A stretch of 64,000 nucleotides of DNA from Calliphora vicina (lineage: Eukaryota > Arthropoda > Insecta > Diptera > Calliphoridae): the NCBI RefSeq assembly GCF_958450345.1, contig NC_088781.1, forward strand, positions 118,184,431 through 118,248,430, read 5' to 3'. The notes below the pieces were generated by a model that was not told where the DNA came from, made no database searches, and saw nothing but the letters and a program-made list of their open reading frames with translations. The position numbers were made by a program, and so were the translations under genes. Of the stretch, positions 22,030 to 35,170 are shown one piece after another; the first letter of the stretch is position 1; every line of letters starts with the position of its first letter.

Positions 22030-23345
22030 TGTTCTTTTCAGAACAAGTCCGATTTTGCATCCTTTGGGTACTCTGCGCTTACATAGACCGAAAGCCATCA
22101 GCGTCTGTTCCCATATTGGGCGACTTGGTGTTCTGTTTGACCCCAGTGGGGCGGCGGTTCTATAATCTGGTGGTAAAGCCTATAATAATGTATGGAGCAC
22201 CTACGAATCCTACGAATCTTTGCACTAATGATTACGGGTGAGCAACGAGGCACTCCATCTCGTGCTCTGTATGATGCACTGACTGCCGGCTGACTTCACA
22301 GTCAAACAATTGGCCATAAATTCGGCGGTTAGGCTAAGTACTGTAGGAGTATGGAGGTCCAAAATAGACGGCATTGTGTACCCTATCTTCCTGTCAACAT
22401 TGACTACTGCACTCTTTATCGACAGATGCTTCTCTGTATCGTTGGTGGGCGAGTTACCTTCTTCTAGGGTCACGTTTGTCATCTATACAGATGGCTCCAA
22501 GTCTGCGGTTGTGATGGGTGGTGGCTTCTATATTCCCCATTATCAGAAGGTGGTGTATTTCAGGCTACAGTAAACCTGCTATCAAATCCCTATGTAGTGT
22601 AATTCAAGCTGAAATTTCAGCGTTAAAAAGAGCGATATACTAGATGAAGTACTATAGGTTATTTGGTTTGAATATCCGAATCTGTACTGATAGTAAACCT
22701 GCTATTAAATCCCTATCTAGTATCTACTCGACATCTAGATTGGTACATGAATACCGGGTATCTCTTAACGAGATGTCGAGACATTATAACCTGGAGTTAT
22801 TCTGGGTGCCGGGTCACTCTGGTGTTCAGGACAATGCTATTGCGGATGAACTGCTCTAAACAGGCTCATGTCTACAAGTAGATGAGATCGATCTTCTGGT
22901 CGGTTTACCGCTATCCTGCTGTAAATCACTCAGACAGCGTTAATTATTTGAGCCTGCTCAGGTCAGATGGTGGAATCTGATAAGTTGCTCGATATCGAGG
23001 CTCACATGGCCCGTTTTTGACCATCTTAGGTCAATGTCCCTAAAGGAGTTAACACGAGCTAGGCTGCGAGCTCTGATATCAGTGTTTACTGGACACTGCT
23101 TGATTAGTGCGCATGCTAGGAGGCTGAATTCTCCATTCAATGACTTCTGTAGAAGTTGCCAAGATGAAGATGAGGAAGAAACGGTAGAACATCTCCTCTA
23201 TCTTTGACCTGCTCTATCAGGATCTCGGACTGCGAATTTTTTGCACGGCCTAGCGGATCTATCCAATGTGGATGTCAGGAAGATAGATTCGTTCATTCGT
23301 GCGTCAGGTGTGTTCGACACTGGACCTTTTCCTGACATGTGAAGG
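22030..23345 (+). pseudogene. Non-LTR retrotransposon ORF2 C-terminus with RNase H
   Basis: Frames join as: VVKPIIMYGAP (after the RT), LAINSAVRLSTVG, the RNase H start VIYTDGSKS at about 22480, ALKRAIY, then ICTDSKPAIKSLSS and FWVPGHSGVQDNAIADELL ending at a stop at 22857. The final CCHC-like knuckle and VEHLLYL phrase fall at about 23150-23205. TDGS, the TDS and the HSGVxxNxxAD motif supply the expected RNase H acidic residues. LOA-type elements have this order. Stops at 22572, 22857 and elsewhere make it a pseudogene. Confidence 0.85.
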
Positions 23346-25303
23346 GTCTCTTGAGGACCTGACCACGGTCCTTAGGGTATCAGAAAAGGACCAATTCATG
23401 GACCCAAGTGAGCTGTTTAATATCGTCTGCCTTTATAACCTAACCAATGTCTCTTGTGCGTTCTTATTCTACTCATATCGTTCAGTTAACAATGCCATTT
23501 GTTGACCTTTATTCTGACTTTTGATAAGAACTGAAAGGTTCTTATCTTCCAAAATTAGAGGAAGAACGGTTACTCACACCACCATTTCTCTAATGGGAAT
23601 GATTTGAATGTAATCATCTCAAGATGATCATGAAACTCTTTCTCCATTCACTGCTTGCGAGTCAGTTAACTAGTGCTTGCAAAATTTTCTCCTTCAGAAA
23701 TAGCCATCTCTTGTTAGTAATATTCTCCTTGGAAGAGTTTTCAATTAATATTTTTCCAAAGATCTTTTCCGCCTCCCTTTTCTTTAGTGCATCCTTGCTC
23801 TAATATACAGTTTTCTGAATCAAAACCAATATTCCAACTTTATTAAAGTGTAAGTATGATATTATCATTCAAAATAAGAGAACTATTTTAATATTTTCAT
23901 TAGGTCCGAGTTCCTTAAGGTCTATTAAAGCTGAGAGGCTTCTAGTTTCTGCACCCGATGATCTTGACAATATTTAATCACTTGTTGTCATCGTAGAGTA
24001 ATCCACACCATAAGTAGCCAACTCTTGTTAATCATTTCCTTCTCAAAGAGATTATGATCAATGTTACTCAGGATCTGATAACAAGCCAGGTTCCTCAAAT
24101 CTCTGCCGTTTATTACTGGGTCTATCTATAGAGTACAGAGAACTTTGCAACCAGTATTTTGGAGCTATTTCCATCAGACCTCAACTTAACACATTGGTCA
24201 TCATTCCCATTTTCTAACAATAAGGCTCCTTTTGAAGGATTAAGCATGTCAACTAAATCGACTATATAACTATAATCCTCTTTTATATAATTCATACAAA
24301 AAAAAAAAACGTAAACCAACTAAAAATATTTTTCCACCTAAATTTGAATTTATTTCAAACAAGCTGCTCCAGTTAAAATCCTAATTGTGTATAAAATTTA
24401 TATAACCAAAATCGTATGTATGCCTAAAGTTCTAGACACATGTGGCACACAAACTTACCAAAAAAAAAACCCAAAAACGTGCAGCAATTTTATTTGTTCA
24501 ACTTTGAATACATTCAAAATAAAACGCAATTTATTTGTTTTTAAACTTCTTTGCATAATTTAATACAATCAGCTAAACAATTATGTATGGTTGATATTTA
24601 AAACTAAGTATCACTATCATTATTGTTATTGTAACTATCATTATTATTATTATTATTTTAATATAATACAATATAAATATAATTTTAGACACACATGTAT
24701 ACAATAAATGACCACAATACATAAACGAGAGTATGATGACAGTCATGTCATTGGGGGCAAAGTCAACAACATTGTTGACATCCAGTTGGCGGTACGAGAG
24801 CTGACTAAAAAGTAACCCATAGCAAAACAGTCCTTGGAAATTATTACAGTATTGTTTGTCTGGACAACTCCAAGAAAGTTTTAGTGAACCGAGTTTGGAC
24901 AAGAGAAAAGCTCTTGACTTTCAAATGTAAATGAAACCCCGCTTTTTATTATCTGACCAAAATTATAAATCTCCATATAATCAAGTCCATTTATTTCACA
25001 GTAACTATTTGTCTGACAACTACGGATATTTAATAGATTTTAAAGAACATTATCAAATGACTCGTATTTAATGTGTAAATGTATCTGTATGTTAGAAATA
25101 TATTTGTTTTGCAAATTACCATTATTTTATGGAATTATAGCGCTATAAAAAAAAACACCTTTCAATTTTATTGAAAACTTACATTCGCACACACAAATAA
25201 ACCAACACGCAATCACTTACCTAGTCATTGACATGGCTGTTTTAAAAGTGAGTGCCATAATTTAATAGAGAGAAGAGTATTAAGCGATACAAGGACAGTT
25301 AAG
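23346..25303. other. AT-rich spacer, no gene seen
   Basis: Possibly the 3' untranslated part of the non-LTR element at the left, then unique sequence. Contains ATT microsatellites near 24620-24660 and an imperfect palindrome GTCAACAACATTGTTGAC at about 24761-24778. Confidence 0.5.
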
Positions 25304-26554
25304 ATTCTAGTTCAGTTTCAAGCAAAAGTTCTATTTCAGGTTGTAGCTCCGGTTCTAGTTCCAGTTCAGGTTCTAGTTCAGTTTCTAGTTCAATTTCTAG
25401 TTCATGTTCTAGTTCAGGTTCATGCTCTAGTTCAGATTCTAGTTTAGATTCTAGTTCTGTTCTAGTTCAGGCTCTAGTTCTAGTTCAGGTTCTAGTTCCG
25501 GTTCTAGTTCTGGTTCTAGTTCAGTTTCCAGTTCAGGTTCAAGTTTAGGTTCTAGTTCAGGTTCTAGTTCAGATTTTAGTTCTGGTTCTAGTTCAGTTTC
25601 TAGATCAGTTTCAGGTTTTAGTTAAGTTTCCAGTTCAGGTTCTAGTTTAGATTCTAGTTCAGTTCTAGTTCAAGTTCTAGATCACGCTCTAGTTAAGGTT
25701 CCAGTTCAGGTTCTAGTTATGTTTCCAGTTTAGATTCTAGTTCAGTTCTAGTTCAGGTTCTAGTTCAGTTTCCAGTTCAGGTTCTAGTTCAGGTTTTAGA
25801 TCAGGTTCTAGTTCAGGTTCTAGCTCAGGCTCTGGTTAAGGTTCTAGTTCAGATTCTAGTTCAGCTAGTTCAGGTTAAAGTTCAGTTCAAGTTCTAGTTC
25901 AGGTTTTAGATCAGGTTCTAGTTCAGGTTCCAGTTCAGGTTTTAGTTCAGTTTCTAGTTCAGTTTTCAGTTCAGGTTCTGGTTCAGGTTCTAGTTCAGGT
26001 TCTAGTTCAGGTTCTAGTTCTGGTTCTAGTTCAGGCTCTAGTTCAGGTTCTAGTTCAGGTTCTAGTTTAGATACTAGTTTAGATTCAGTTCTAGTTCAGG
26101 TTTTAAATCAGGTTTTAGTTCAGGTTCTAGCTCAGGCTCTAGTTAAGGTTCTAGTACAGATTCTAGTTCAGGTTCTAGTTTAGATTCAAGTTCAGTTCAG
26201 GTTCTAGTTCAGGTTCTAGTTCAGGTTTTAGATCAGGTTCTAGTTCAGATTCTAGTTTAGATTATAGTTCACTTCTAGTTCAGTTTCCAGTTCAGGTTCA
26301 AGTTCAGGTTCCAGTTCAGGTTCTAGTTCAGGTTCTAGTTCAGGTTCTAGTTAGGTTTTAGATCAGGTTCTAGTTCAGGTTCTAGCTCAGGCTCTAGTTT
26401 AGATTCAAGTTCATTTCAAGTTCAGGTTCTAGTTCAGGTTCTAGTTAAGTTTCCAGTTCAGGTTCTAGTTCAGATTCTAGTTTAGATTCAGTTCTAGTTC
26501 AGGTTCTAGTTCAGTTTCAAATTCAGATTATATTTCAGGTTCTAGTTCAGTTCT
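25304..26554 (+). repeat. Satellite array 1: degenerate 12-mer CTAGTTCAGGTT
   Basis: About 100 copies of a 12-bp unit that is a dimer of two hexamers, CTAGTT and CAGGTT. Substitutions fall mainly in the CAGG part (CAGTT, CATGTT, CAGATT, CTGGTT), and there are occasional unit-length losses. One plus frame of intact units reads Ser-Ser-Gly-Ser repeatedly from about 25311 until a length change near 25452, but a stop lies directly upstream and no start precedes it. Confidence 0.97.
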
Positions 26555-27350
26555 ATCTAAATGCTACATTTATGCCTCAGTTGTCCTACAACTGAATGTA
26601 TCGTTTCGTATTTGTCACAGTCTCCACTTCAAACAATATTTGAACAAATCGTTAGTGGTTTTAATAGCACCATTTTGCATGCATAATACATTTTTGAAAT
26701 TAATTTCACGTATTCGTATACCATACTATTTGTATTTGTTGTGTAAAAGAGATTATTTTTCAAAAAAAAAAAAAGAATAGAATTAAAACAATACAACTTT
26801 GATTGGTACTTTTATATAAAAGCAAGTTCACCATGAAAATATTATTTAAAGGATTTTATTCATTTAACATAAAAACTAAATAACGCAGAACACAGAACAC
26901 AGAACAAACCAGCAAGAAATCTGGTTGGAGATTTTATACCTTTATATCGCTTCTAAGCAGCATTCTTATCGTTTTAACCATAGACAAATACACATAGATC
27001 GGAAACTCTATTGTCAAAGATCTAACTCATTTGTCAAAAACGCAAGTGGTTAGAATGTATTAGACAAAAAGCTATATGAACACAAAAGCAACACTCGTAT
27101 GTGGGATTTTTTTTTGAGTAATTTTTTTGTTTGTATTTAAAAATAAAGGCAGTTTGTTTTCTAATTGTAAATATTTTTATAACATTGTATTTAATTTATT
27201 AAAATGAAAAACAAATGAAATTTTTTAACAATTAGTAGAGTTTGTGCTAAAATATGAAAAATAATTACAGACCAAAGAGTTTCATTTTAATATCAGTATT
27301 CTTATTCATACAAATACTGTAATTTGCATATATTAAAATTGCAAAAGAAA
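26555..27350. other. Spacer between satellite arrays 1 and 2
   Basis: AT-rich unique sequence. A CAGAACA triplication lies near 26886-26910. No open frame of note. Confidence 0.5.
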
Positions 27351-30063
27351 AGAACTGAACTAGAACTGAACTAGAACTGAACTAGAACTGAACTAGAACT
27401 GAACTAGAACTGAACTAGAACTGAACTAGAACTGAACTAGAACTGAACTAGAACTGAACTAGAACTGAACTAGAACTGAACTAGAACTGAACTAGAACTG
27501 AACTAGAACTGAACTAGAACTGAACTAGAACTGAACTAGAACTGAACTAGAACTGAACTAGAACTGAACTAGAACTGAACTAGAACTGAACTAGAACTGA
27601 ACTAGAACTGAACTAGAACTGAACTAGAACTGAACTAGAACTGAACTAGAACTGAACTAGAACTGAACTAGAACTGAACTAGAACTGAACTAGAACTGAA
27701 CTAGAACTGAACTAGAACTGAACTAGAACTGAACTAGAACTGAACTAGAACTGAACTAGAACTGAACTAGAACTGAACTAGAACTGAACTAGAACTGAAC
27801 TAGAACTGAACTAGAACTGAACTAGAACTGAACTAGAACTGAACTAGAACTGAACTAGAACTGAACTAGAACTGAACTAGAACTGAACTAGAACTGAACT
27901 AGAACTGAACTAGAACTGAACTAGAACTGAACTAGAACTGAACTAGAACTGAACTAGAACTGAACTAGAACTGAACTAGAACTGAACTAGAACTGAACTA
28001 GAACTGAACTAGAACTGAACTAGAACTGAACTAGAACTGAACTAGAACTGAACTAGAACTGAACTAGAACTGAACTAGAACTGAACTAGAACTGAACTAG
28101 AACTGAACTAGAACTGAACTAGAACTGAACTAGAACTGAACTAGAACTGAACTAGAACTGAACTAGAACTGAACTAGAACTGAACTAGAACTGAACTAGA
28201 ACTGAACTAGAACTGAACTAGAACTGAACTAGAACTGAACTAGAACTGAACTAGAACTGAACTAGAACTGAACTAGAACTGAACTAGAACTGAACTAGAA
28301 CTGAACTAGAACTGAACTAGAACTGAACTAGAACTGAACTAGAACTGAACTAGAACTGAACTAGAACTGAACTAGAACTGAACTAGAACTGAACTAGAAC
28401 TGAACTAGAACTGAACTAGAACTGAACTAGAACTGAACTAGAACTGAACTAGAACTGAACTAGAACTGAACTAGAACTGAACTAGAACTGAACTAGAACT
28501 GAACTAGAACTGAACTAGAACTGAACTAGAACTGAACTAGAACTGAACTAGAACTGAACTAGAACTGAACTAGAACTGAACTAGAACTGAACTAGAACTG
28601 AACTAGAACTGAACTAGAACTGAACTAGAACTGAACTAGAACTGAACTAGAACTGAACTAGAACTGAACTAGAACTGAACTAGAACTGAACTAGAACTGA
28701 ACTAGAACTGAACTAGAACTGAACTAGAACTGAACTAGAACTGAACTAGAACTGAACTAGAACTGAACTAGAACTGAACTAGAACTGAACTAGAACTGAA
28801 CTAGAACTGAACTAGAACTGAACTAGAACTGAACTAGAACTGAACTAGAACTGAACTAGAACTGAACTAGAACTGAACTAGAACTGAACTAGAACTGAAC
28901 TAGAACTGAACTAGAACTGAACTAGAACTGAACTAGAACTGAACTAGAACTGAACTAGAACTGAACTAGAACTGAACTAGAACTGAACTAGAACTGAACT
29001 AGAACTGAACTAGAACTGAACTAGAACTGAACTAGAACTGAACTAGAACTGAACTAGAACTGAACTAGAACTGAACTAGAACTGAACTAGAACTGAACTA
29101 GAACTGAACTAGAACTGAACTAGAACTGAACTAGAACTGAACTAGAACTGAACTAGAACTGAACTAGAACTGAACTAGAACTGAACTAGAACTGAACTAG
29201 AACTGAACTAGAACTGAACTAGAACTGAACTAGAACTGAACTAGAACTGAACTAGAACTGAACTAGAACTGAACTAGAACTGAACTAGAACTGAACTAGA
29301 ACTGAACTAGAACTGAACTAGAACTGAACTAGAACTGAACTAGAACTGAACTAGAACTGAACTAGAACTGAACTAGAACTGAACTAGAACTGAACTAGAA
29401 CTGAACTAGAACTGAACTAGAACTGAACTAGAACTGAACTAGAACTGAACTAGAACTGAACTAGAACTGAACTAGAACTGAACTAGAACTGAACTAGAAC
29501 TGAACTAGAACTGAACTAGAACTGAACTAGAACTGAACTAGAACTGAACTAGAACTGAACTAGAACTGAACTAGAACTGAACTAGAACTGAACTACAACT
29601 GAACTAGAACTGAACTAGAACTGAACTAGAACTGAACTAGAACTGAACTAGAACTGAACTAGAACTGAACTACAACTGAACTAGAACTGAACTAGAACTG
29701 AACTAGAACTGAACTAGAACTGAACTAGAACTGAACTAGAACTGAACTAGAACTGAACTAGAACTGAACTAGAACTGAACTAGAACTGAACTACAACTGA
29801 ACTAGAACTGAACTAGAACTGAACTAGAACTGAACTAGAACTGAACTACAACTGAACTACAACTGAACTAGAACTGAACTAGAACTGAACTAGAACTGAA
29901 CTAGAACTGAACTACAACTGAACTACAACTGAACTAGAACTGAACTACAACTGAACTACAACTGAACTAGAACTGAACTACAACTGAACTACAACTGAAC
30001 TACAACTGAACTACAACTAAACTACAACTAAACTACAACTGAACTAGAACTGAACTAGAACTA
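27351..30063 (-). repeat. Satellite array 2: 11-mer CTAGTTCAGTT in inverted orientation
   Basis: About 246 copies, written AACTGAACTAG on the plus strand. From 27351 to about 29594 I see no variant; the last 470 bp carry many TAGAACT to TACAACT changes and two TAAACT variants. The unit is the reverse complement of array 4. Because 11 is not a multiple of 3 and CTAG is palindromic, every frame on both strands meets a TAG every 33 bases, so the array cannot encode protein. Confidence 0.98.
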
Positions 30064-31501
30064 CATATCATTTATTTTCATCTAAAACTTCCCATATTAG
30101 TTTTAATAGAATTTCAAATTTAATTTATTTCCCGCTTTATACTGACTGAAAATATAAACCCCAACAAAGTGGGTTTTTGTCCCAATTCAAAATGAATTTA
30201 AGTAATTCATGTCCAACTTTCTTTATTGCTTTCATTTTCCATTTTATTTAATTTTTCTTAAAATAAAACTGTCAGATTTCCAGCATAATCCTCAAAGTAT
30301 TTTCCATTTATTTGGTTTCTCTGCAGTTGTTTCTTATTTCTTTTTCACCTCAAAATAAATTGTGTAAATTGTATAAAATAAGAGTTTTTATTTTTTTATT
30401 TTACAGTTTGTTTTATTTCTGCTTCGCTGAAGTTTTGCATTTCCAGTTTCCTTTTTTTATGTATTTATATTTTTTGTGCAGTTTTTTTTACGAAATGGTT
30501 GCAATTGTATTTTATAGAGTTGATTTCAGTTTTATTCAAGATTTTTTTTTGTTGGTTACATCAACAAGCATTTGTGACAACAAAAATCCATATTGTGCAA
30601 ATAAATTTGTGTTGGAAATCTGAAAAATTAATAAATAAATTATCAAGATTATTGGGCAATGGAAATGAGCGTTCATGTATTGCACTATGTGAATTGCATT
30701 TAATATTTCAGGTGCGTTAAATATGTAAAATATAATAGATATTTTACAATCCTTTAAAATATATGGAATGTTATCTTAATTAAAGTTCTATGAAGCGTTG
30801 AACCCTCACTTATATTTTCATATGTTCAACCAACAACTACGTATACAATAAAGTTTGCTTCCTTTGAACTTTAATTAGGTAATACAAAACCAAATTGTGG
30901 TCTCTCTGCTCTAGAAGCCATAAATAAATGTTATTTTAACAACAGCTACAAATATAATAAATTTATTTAAGCCTTTCTCTGTACAAATAGTATCTACATA
31001 TCCAAGCATTCTAAACCCAGCAGTTTGAAAAGTGCGAATTGGAAACCTTACACTAGCTACACTACTACTTGTACAACATGTTAAATTAACTATGTTAAAT
31101 TAACCAGTCAATAATGTTGCTCGTGGATTGAAAATTCGTTGCTCGTGGATTGAAAATTCAATAGTGCTAGTTCTGAGTGGCTAACTAATTCGAAGTGGCA
31201 GAACTAGTTCAATGAACTGCAGGGAAGTTATTTAAATGTATGGTAGATACTTGAGAATGTGTTTCGAACAAATGCTTCTATAGTGCCAAAATTATTTATC
31301 CTTCTAAAATGTGTAATTGTTCAACTAATTTGGTCCTCAAAACAAAATAAAACATTAGAATGTCTTTTGTAGTCTTATGAATGAGTATGTTTGCACATGG
31401 AATTGTATGAATAACAATTTCAACATATGCCTTTAAATATAAGATCCTTCTAATGATAATTAGGCACAAATATATTTTGTATTAGCACCCTACATAACAA
31501 T
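30064..31501. other. Spacer between satellite arrays 2 and 3
   Basis: T-rich then mixed unique sequence. The only coding-like stretch is 30569-30711 (listed separately). A short local duplication, GTTGCTCGTGGATTGAAAATTC, occurs twice near 31115-31170. Confidence 0.5.
30569..30711 (+). CDS. Weak candidate exon of an unknown gene
   Basis: An open stretch reads FVTTKIHIVQINLCWK, then EKLINKLSRLLGNGNERSC and ALCELHLIFQ, ending at CAG followed by GTGCGT, a fair donor. The presumed acceptor (TCAACAAG at 30568 after a T-run) is poor. The peptide is balanced rather than low-complexity, but no family is recognised. It is on the opposite strand to the stronger exon at 38762-38976, so they would not belong to one gene without an inversion. 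It may be a chance frame, and TTTAATATTTCAG could equally be an acceptor. Confidence 0.2.
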
Positions 31502-33062
31502 AGTTCTGTTCTAGTTCTGTTCTAGTTCTGTTCTAGTTCTGTTCTAGTTCTGTTCTAGTTCTGTTCTAGTTCTGTTCTAGTTCTGTTCTAGTTCTGTTCT
31601 AGTTCTGTTCTAGTTCTGTTCTAGTTCTGTTCTAGTTCTGTTCTAGTTCTGTTCTAGTTCTGTTCTAGTTCTGTTCTAGTTCTGTTCTAGTTCTGTTCTA
31701 GTTCTGTTCTAGTTCTGTTCTAGTTCTGTTCTAGTTCTGTTCTAGTTCTGTTCTAGTTCTGTTCTAGTTCTGTTCTAGTTCTGTTCTAGTTCTGTTCTAG
31801 TTCTGTTCTAGTTCTGTTCTAGTTCTGTTCTAGTTCTGTTCTAGTTCTGTTCTAGTTCTGTTCTAGTTCTGTTCTAGTTCTGTTCTAGTTCTGTTCTAGT
31901 TCTGTTCTAGTTCTGTTCTAGTTCTGTTCTAGTTCTGTTCTAGTTCTGTTCTAGTTCTGTTCTAGTTCTGTTCTAGTTCTGTTCTAGTTCTGTTCTAGTT
32001 CTGTTCTAGTTCTGTTCTAGTTCTGTTCTAGTTCTGTTCTAGTTCTGTTCTAGTTCTGTTCTAGTTCTGTTCTAGTTCTGTTCTAGTTCTGTTCTAGTTC
32101 TGTTCTAGTTCTGTTCTAGTTCTGTTCTAGTTCTGTTCTAGTTCTGTTCTAGTTCTGCTCTAGTTCTGTTCTAGTTCTGTTCTAGTTCTGTTCTAGTTCT
32201 GTTCTAGTTCTGTTCTAGTTCTGTTCTAGTTCTGTTCTAGTTCTGTTCTAGTTCTGTTCTAGTTCTGTTCTAGTTCTGTTCTAGTTCTGTTCTAGTTCTG
32301 TTCTAGTTCTGTTCTAGTTCTGTTCTAGTTCTGTTCTAGTTCAGTTCTAGTTCTGTTCTAGTTCTGTTCTAGTTCTGTTCTAGTTCTGTTCTAGTTCTGT
32401 TCTAGTTCTGTTCTAGTTCTGTTCTAGTTCTGTTCTAGTTCTGTTCTAGTTCTGTTCTAGTTCTGTTCTAGTTCTGTTCTAGTTCTGTTCTAGTTCTGTT
32501 CTAGTTCTGTTCTAGTTCTGTTCTAGTTCTGTTCTAGTTCTGTTCTAGTTCTGTTCTAGTTCTGTTCTAGTTCTGTTCTAGTTCTGTTCTAGTTCTGTTC
32601 TAGTTCTGTTCTAGTTCTGTTCTAGTTCTGTTCTAGTTCTGTTCTAGTTCTGTTCTAGTTCTGTTCTAGTTCTGTTCTAGTTCTGTTCTAGTTCTGTTCT
32701 AGTTCTGTTCTAGTTCTGTTCTAGTTCTGTTCTAGTTCTGTTCTAGTTCTGTTCTAGTTCTGTTCTAGTTCTGTTCTAGTTCTGTTCTAGTTCTGTTCTA
32801 GTTCTGTTCTAGTTCTGTTCTAGTTCTGTTCTAGTTCTGTTCTAGTTCTGTTCTAGTTCTGTTCTAGTTCTGTTCTAGTTCTGTTCTAGTTCTGTTCTAG
32901 TTCTAGTTCTGTTCTAGTTCTGTTCTAGTTCTGTTCTAGTTCTGTTCTAGTTCTGTTCTAGTTCTGTTCTAGTTCTGTTCTAGTTCTGTTCTAGTTCTGT
33001 TCTAGTTCTGTTCTAGTTCTGTTCTAGTTCTAGTTCTGTTCTAGTTCTGTTCTAGTTCTGTA
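31502..33062 (+). repeat. Satellite array 3: 11-mer CTAGTTCTGTT
   Basis: About 140 units, almost uniform. Seen variants: one CTGCT at about 32158, one CAGTT unit at about 32343 (identical to the array-4 unit), and two places near 32900 and 33027 where an extra CTAGTT hexamer appears. Stops occur in all frames. Confidence 0.98.
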
Positions 33063-35170
33063 GAGAGTTTCATCAAGTCGTGTTTCTCCATTCAAACTGC
33101 ATTTTAATTTTTTGTTAATTTTGTATTTCTTTTATTATAATTGTTTACAAATAATTAAATTAATTATCAGGCTTGTAATTTGCCATGTTCAGATTATATT
33201 GTTAAACGTTTCCACTAATTATATTTTCCTTTGTATTTACCTAATATTTAGTTTTTGCAATATATTAAATTTTTAGCATTAAATACTGTGTTTAAGGATT
33301 AAAAGAAATTTAAACAATTTTATTTTACATAAATGGAATTCTTGTTTCAAAAGCAATTAAAATCAATGCAAATCCTAAATACAAATCTGGATTAATTACT
33401 TTCATTGAAATGAGCAACAAATTTTGTGTATTTCTGTTCAATTGTTTTAAATAACATTTGAATTTGAAAAAAGAGAAGAATTAGTTACATCCATAAAAAT
33501 ATTTTTGGGTATACATTTAAAATTCAATAAGGAAATAAATTAATTCTGTTTGTTCTTCAATAAAATAATAATTTTCTTAAAATAGTTTTTGCAACGAAAT
33601 CCTTTAATATTTAATAATAAAATTTTAAGATTTTAAGACCAGCTTAGCCTTAACAATAAAATAATATTCTACTAACTTTTAAAGTGGGCAGTTTAGATAG
33701 AATCAGTACTTTCATTGTCATCATGTTTATGAAACACAAAGGATTATTTTACAACAATCATGCATAAATCAAAAAATAAATTAATTTAAAAAACAAAACT
33801 TAAATATGCATAAATTGTATAAACTTTAGTGTGTATTTTATATTTTGTTTATTAACAACTAAGTAGAAAGTACAAAACAATTTATTTTTTGCAAAAGTTG
33901 TTAAAAAATACAAGTATATTTGATGTAGAAATAATTTTAACAAAACAACTGAATTATTTATAAGTTCTATGAAAATTTAAACACCTCTTTCAATCATGTT
34001 ACACTATTATTTGAGTGTTAAATAAATTTTGAAGTGAAATAACATACAACACATATATTTATGTAGATGTAGAGTGTCTCGAGGAATAATTTTTTGAGAA
34101 TCTATTGCTGGAATAACTTTCAATCGATGCATGCTAATGTTCTGAAAACTGGTAAAATCAAAAAACAATGACCGTCATAAACAAATTTTTAACTTTTTTG
34201 ATTTTTTCAGTTTTTAGTTAATTATGGCAAACATATCCACCATAAAAGTATTTTTAGTACCTTCTATAAGAGAATTAATGACTGTATGTATCAAAGTTAT
34301 TGCAAAAAAATTAATATTCAAATATTAGGTTCATTGATGGTTCAATACTGGATCCAGGGGACACTCTAATCTACATATACTACAATGTTTTTTATGTGTA
34401 CGAATATTTTATACCCTTTTGTGACCATTAAACTGAAGTCAGTTGCATGTATTTTTTATCAGATGCCATTGCTTATATGTTCGAAAAGAAAAACCTTCAT
34501 TTCTGTTCATTCAATTCTTACAGATTTGCTGAACGAAAGAGCACAAACAATAAAAATGGGAAAGAAAACCGGATTAGGAATTAAGACTAGAAAAGGACAT
34601 ATGTTTAACAAGTTGCAATTCCTTTTCAATACAAATGAATCTGTAAAATGAATTACAATTCGATTTCAATTCAAATAAATTTGTTAAAGTGAATTGTAAT
34701 TAATTTTCAATTCGTTTGACAAATTCATTTGAATTGGAATTCAGTTCATGAATGATTCGCGATTTAATTCAAAAATTAATGATTCATTTACAGCTCTGCA
34801 ATTGAGCCATTTTAACGACAACATTTTGTTTAAGTAATAGATCCCTTTCATTTCAAATGTTAGAAATAAAACTTGTCGCTAACTTTCGAAAACATATAAC
34901 TTTACTATTTTCCTGACCACAACTATTCAGGTGTGAAATATTTGAAGCATTCATAACATGTATTTTCAATAACAATCACAATCAAGTGAGAATATAAAGT
35001 GAAGGTGTATTAATGTCATAAATACACAAACATATTGCTCACTGAAACGTTCAACGATATACTTAATTCAGGAATTTGTGAGGGCAAATAACTCATAAAG
35101 ACAGTTTCCCCTTAAATTGTCTCAAATATATACTTAATATATTTAAGGTGTAAAATTTGGTGATAAATTA
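33063..35170. other. Spacer between satellite arrays 3 and 4
   Basis: Very AT-rich, no gene seen. 34600-34800 is dense in AATTC/GAATT palindromic motifs, perhaps a decayed palindromic repeat. Confidence 0.5.

Noticed and set aside
31502..33062. Heat-shock-element-like arrays (TTC every 5-6 bp)
   Set aside because: The binding consensus needs alternating inverted nGAAn units; here all are in one direction and spacing alternates 5 and 6.
34385..34651. 88-residue open frame
   Set aside because: AT-rich, continues into GAATT-rich repeat sequence, no motif or splice context.
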